From positions 1-8,453 of the forward strand of contig JAFMIX010000083.1 of NCBI GenBank assembly GCA_017853785.1: 8,453 bases of DNA, read 5' to 3'. Below are positions 7,127-8,453 of this stretch, piece by piece. Under the pieces are notes generated by a model. The model was not told the origin of the DNA, made no database searches, and saw nothing but the letters and a program-made list of their open reading frames with translations. Every line of letters starts with the position of its first letter. Position 1 is the first letter of the stretch. This DNA is from Verrucomicrobiales bacterium (GTDB lineage: Bacteria; Verrucomicrobiota; Verrucomicrobiia; Limisphaerales; JAFMIX01). The translations under genes were made by a program, and so were the position numbers.

Positions 7127-7396
7127 CTACGGTGTCTGGATGACCTTGAGGCGGACAAAGATCCGGCCATTCAGGGCGAGAGTCCGCTTGGCATTGACCT
7201 CCACCTTGTCGACGCCGGGGCTGGCGCTATGGAAGTTATCCATCGCGCTGATGGTGAGGTTCGTTCCGTCAGACACCGGATTTGTCCAGCCAATCAGGTC
7301 AGCGCTGTATTGAGCCGTGATGCTGGGCTTGCCGGGCGCGACCACTGCGCTGCTCTCGACGCGGCTGCCGGCGATTCTGGTCTGGACGGTGGGCAC
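7127..7396 (-). pseudogene. C-terminal fragment of a secreted protein (5' end lost)
   Basis: About 88 residues of convincing coding sequence end at a TAG (7129-7127). Codon third positions are strongly G/C, and the sequence has a recognisable style: SITAQYSADLIGWTN, then ISAMDN, then PGVDKVEVNAKRTLALNGRI and FVRLKV close to the stop. This resembles the C-terminal strand-rich module of many large secreted proteins in Verrucomicrobiota and Planctomycetes. The frame stays open to an ATG at 7507, but beyond about 7396 the predicted protein becomes His/Arg-rich and non-protein-like, because it is antisense to another coding fragment. No signal peptide or upstream domain survives. I read it as the tail of a degraded gene. 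A short intact gene starting near 7507 cannot be fully excluded. Confidence 0.5.
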
Positions 7397-7564
7397 GCGG
7401 CGGTGAGCGCGGTGACGGACCTGCATCTGGCAACGCGGGCGGAATGTTCCATCGCCGTGGCGGGCGCGGGGCCATTCTGTCTGGCGTGGATCTTCAGTCC
7501 CACCCAAGGACTGCGGCGGGTGCTGGCGGAATCACGGCACAAGCTGGAACTGCCGGAAACGTAA
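7397..7564 (+). pseudogene. C-terminal fragment of an unidentified protein on the + strand
   Basis: About 55 residues ending at TAA (7562-7564) read like genuine protein: AVSAVTDLHLATRAECSIAV, then AGAGPFCLAWIFSPTQGLR, then a charged helix to LELPET. Third positions are mostly G/C. The pattern of a DLHLATRAE helix followed by a hydrophobic strand and FCLAWIF vaguely recalls the C-terminal domain of fucosyltransferase-like glycosyltransferases, but I would not assign a family. The frame continues upstream to an ATG at 7229, where the translation turns non-protein-like because it is antisense to the neighbouring minus-strand fragment. The piece therefore seems to have lost its 5' part at about 7380-7403. 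It converges with the sulfatase gene, whose stop is 18 bp away. Confidence 0.35.
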
Positions 7565-7582
7565 ATTCAGCGACACTCCAGT

Positions 7583-8453
7583 TCACGGCGAAGCGACCAC
7601 CCGATAAAAAGTCCGGCCGCCGGTGGCATTCGTGTCCGTGAACCGCACCACCGCGCCGTTCGTCACCACCTCTGCGTTCGTCAAGGGCCGCCACGAGAGC
7701 GCATCCAAGTCTCCCGCCCGCCAGAGCACGTAGCGGTTGGTCACGTTGCGCGTGACGGTGATGGTGAACTGTGGATTAGTGTAGGCAAAACCCGCGATGA
7801 CCGGCGGCGCGACGCCGGTCTGGTAGTTGCCGAGCTTCAGCACCAGCGAATAATAATTCCCCGCCTGCGTCGCGGTCATGGTCGTGTTGAGCAGGTTGTT
7901 CGTCTCCGTCGGGTCGGCGAGCAGGTCGTAAAACTCCTCCGCGCCGGTGTTGAAACTGATGAGTTTGAACCGCGGGTTCTCCAGTGCCTGACCGTGATTC
8001 CCCGTGTTCACACTGTTCGTGTTGAACAACTCCGTGTAGCCGTAGCGCGATAACTCGTTCGTGGCCGTGAGTAGAGGCAGGAGGCTCTGGCCGTCAATGG
8101 TCACGTTAGTCGGCACCGCAGCGGCAACCGAGCTGCCGGCAAGATCTAGGATGGTGGCGAAGAGGTCCACCATGTTCGCGGGCGTGGCGTTGGCGCGGTT
8201 AGGATGCGCGACCTGCGGCCCGGAAATGATCAGCGGCACGCGCGTGCCGCCCTCGTAGAGCGTGCCCTTCGCGTGCGTGGAGGTGTGCGGCGGCTGAATC
8301 AGATTGCCGGGCGTGCCATTGTCGCCGACGAAGATGATGTGAGTGTTGGTGCGATTCACGGCGGCGAGGAGTCGCCCGATCTCCGTGTCCAACGCCTCGA
8401 CCATGGCCTCATACTGGCGGCGGCTGTTCGTGAGCGTGTTAACGGGATAGCTC
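7583..8453 (-). CDS. Arylsulfatase-type sulfatase, C-terminal part (5' end outside window)
   Basis: The minus-strand frame is open from the right edge to a TGA at 7585-7583, giving the last 289 residues. An ATG at 8404 is internal: upstream codons continue the family pattern (SRRQYEAMVEALDTEIGRLL). Sulfatase (alkaline phosphatase superfamily) hallmarks are visible, numbered from the edge: GDNGTP with the Ca-binding Asp44-Asn45, then HAKGTLYEGGTRVP with His60, Lys62 and the substrate-side EGG loop, and the C-terminal subdomain NPRFKLISF...EEFYDLLADPTETNNL (159-187). The sulfate-binding Cys/Ser (C/S-x-P-x-R) lies in the missing part. After about residue 215 there is an extra strand-rich module (TITVTRNVTNRYVLWR ... 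TGGRTFYRVVASP) like the tails of secreted Verrucomicrobiota proteins. It probably desulfates polysaccharides outside the cytoplasm; the substrate is unknown. The Asn/Thr-rich composition fits secretion. Confidence 0.9.
   Translation of the reverse strand, partial: SYPVNTLTNSRRQYEAMVEALDTEIGRLLAAVNRTNTHIIFVGDNGTPGNLIQPPHTSTHAKGTLYEGGTRVPLIISGPQVAHPNRANATPANMVDLFATILDLAGSSVAAAVPTNVTIDGQSLLPLLTATNELSRYGYTELFNTNSVNTGNHGQALENPRFKLISFNTGAEEFYDLLADPTETNNLLNTTMTATQAGNYYSLVLKLGNYQTGVAPPVIAGFAYTNPQFTITVTRNVTNRYVLWRAGDLDALSWRPLTNAEVVTNGAVVRFTDTNATGGRTFYRVVASP

Overview
The window looks like chromosomal DNA from a high-GC Gram-negative bacterium. Verrucomicrobiota (Limisphaerales/Pedosphaera-like) is the best guess. 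The reasons are an LptE-type and a BamD-type envelope gene side by side, a secreted arylsulfatase with an N/T-rich C-terminal module typical of that phylum and Planctomycetes, an OGG1-type glycosylase, and weak or absent Shine-Dalgarno sequences at most starts. This is inference from protein character; no rRNA or marker search was possible.

Layout. At the left edge, the 3' end of an ABC-2 type permease runs on + (1-264). It converges, across a 78-bp gap holding two hairpins, on a long minus-strand block read from right to left: a short PAP2-like chimeric ORF (7004-6732), an 8-oxoguanine DNA glycosylase (6717-5812), ComB-type 2-phosphosulfolactate phosphatase (5800-5045), a DUF4202 protein (5048-4443), a BamD-like TPR envelope protein (4381-3074), an LptE-like lipoprotein (3069-2554), ribulose-phosphate 3-epimerase (2450-1767) and a phosphohexomutase (1761-343). 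Most junctions are tight: a 4-nt ATGA overlap for comB/DUF4202, 4 bp for bamD-like/lptE and 5 bp for rpe/pgm. A probable terminator and a 103-bp gap separate rpe-pgm from the envelope pair. Further right (about 7005-7582) is a zone of gene debris: two 5'-truncated coding fragments lying head to head. The 3' part of a secreted sulfatase (minus) then runs off the right edge.

How the genes fit together. rpe and pgm are central sugar-phosphate enzymes. lptE and the BamD-like gene serve outer-membrane assembly (LPS export and beta-barrel insertion). ogg is base-excision repair. comB and DUF4202 are translationally coupled, with no proven joint function. The block reads as a housekeeping cluster of mixed function rather than one pathway.

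Most unusual signals: (1) a GC-rich palindromic sequence that appears inserted in frame in the glycosylase gene; (2) a chimeric 90-aa ORF that starts as a PAP2 phosphatase and ends as something else; (3) the head-to-head fragments near 7380-7403; (4) a BamD-like protein without the lipobox cysteine. I saw no CRISPR array, tRNA, rRNA, transposase or clear new defence or biosynthetic system.
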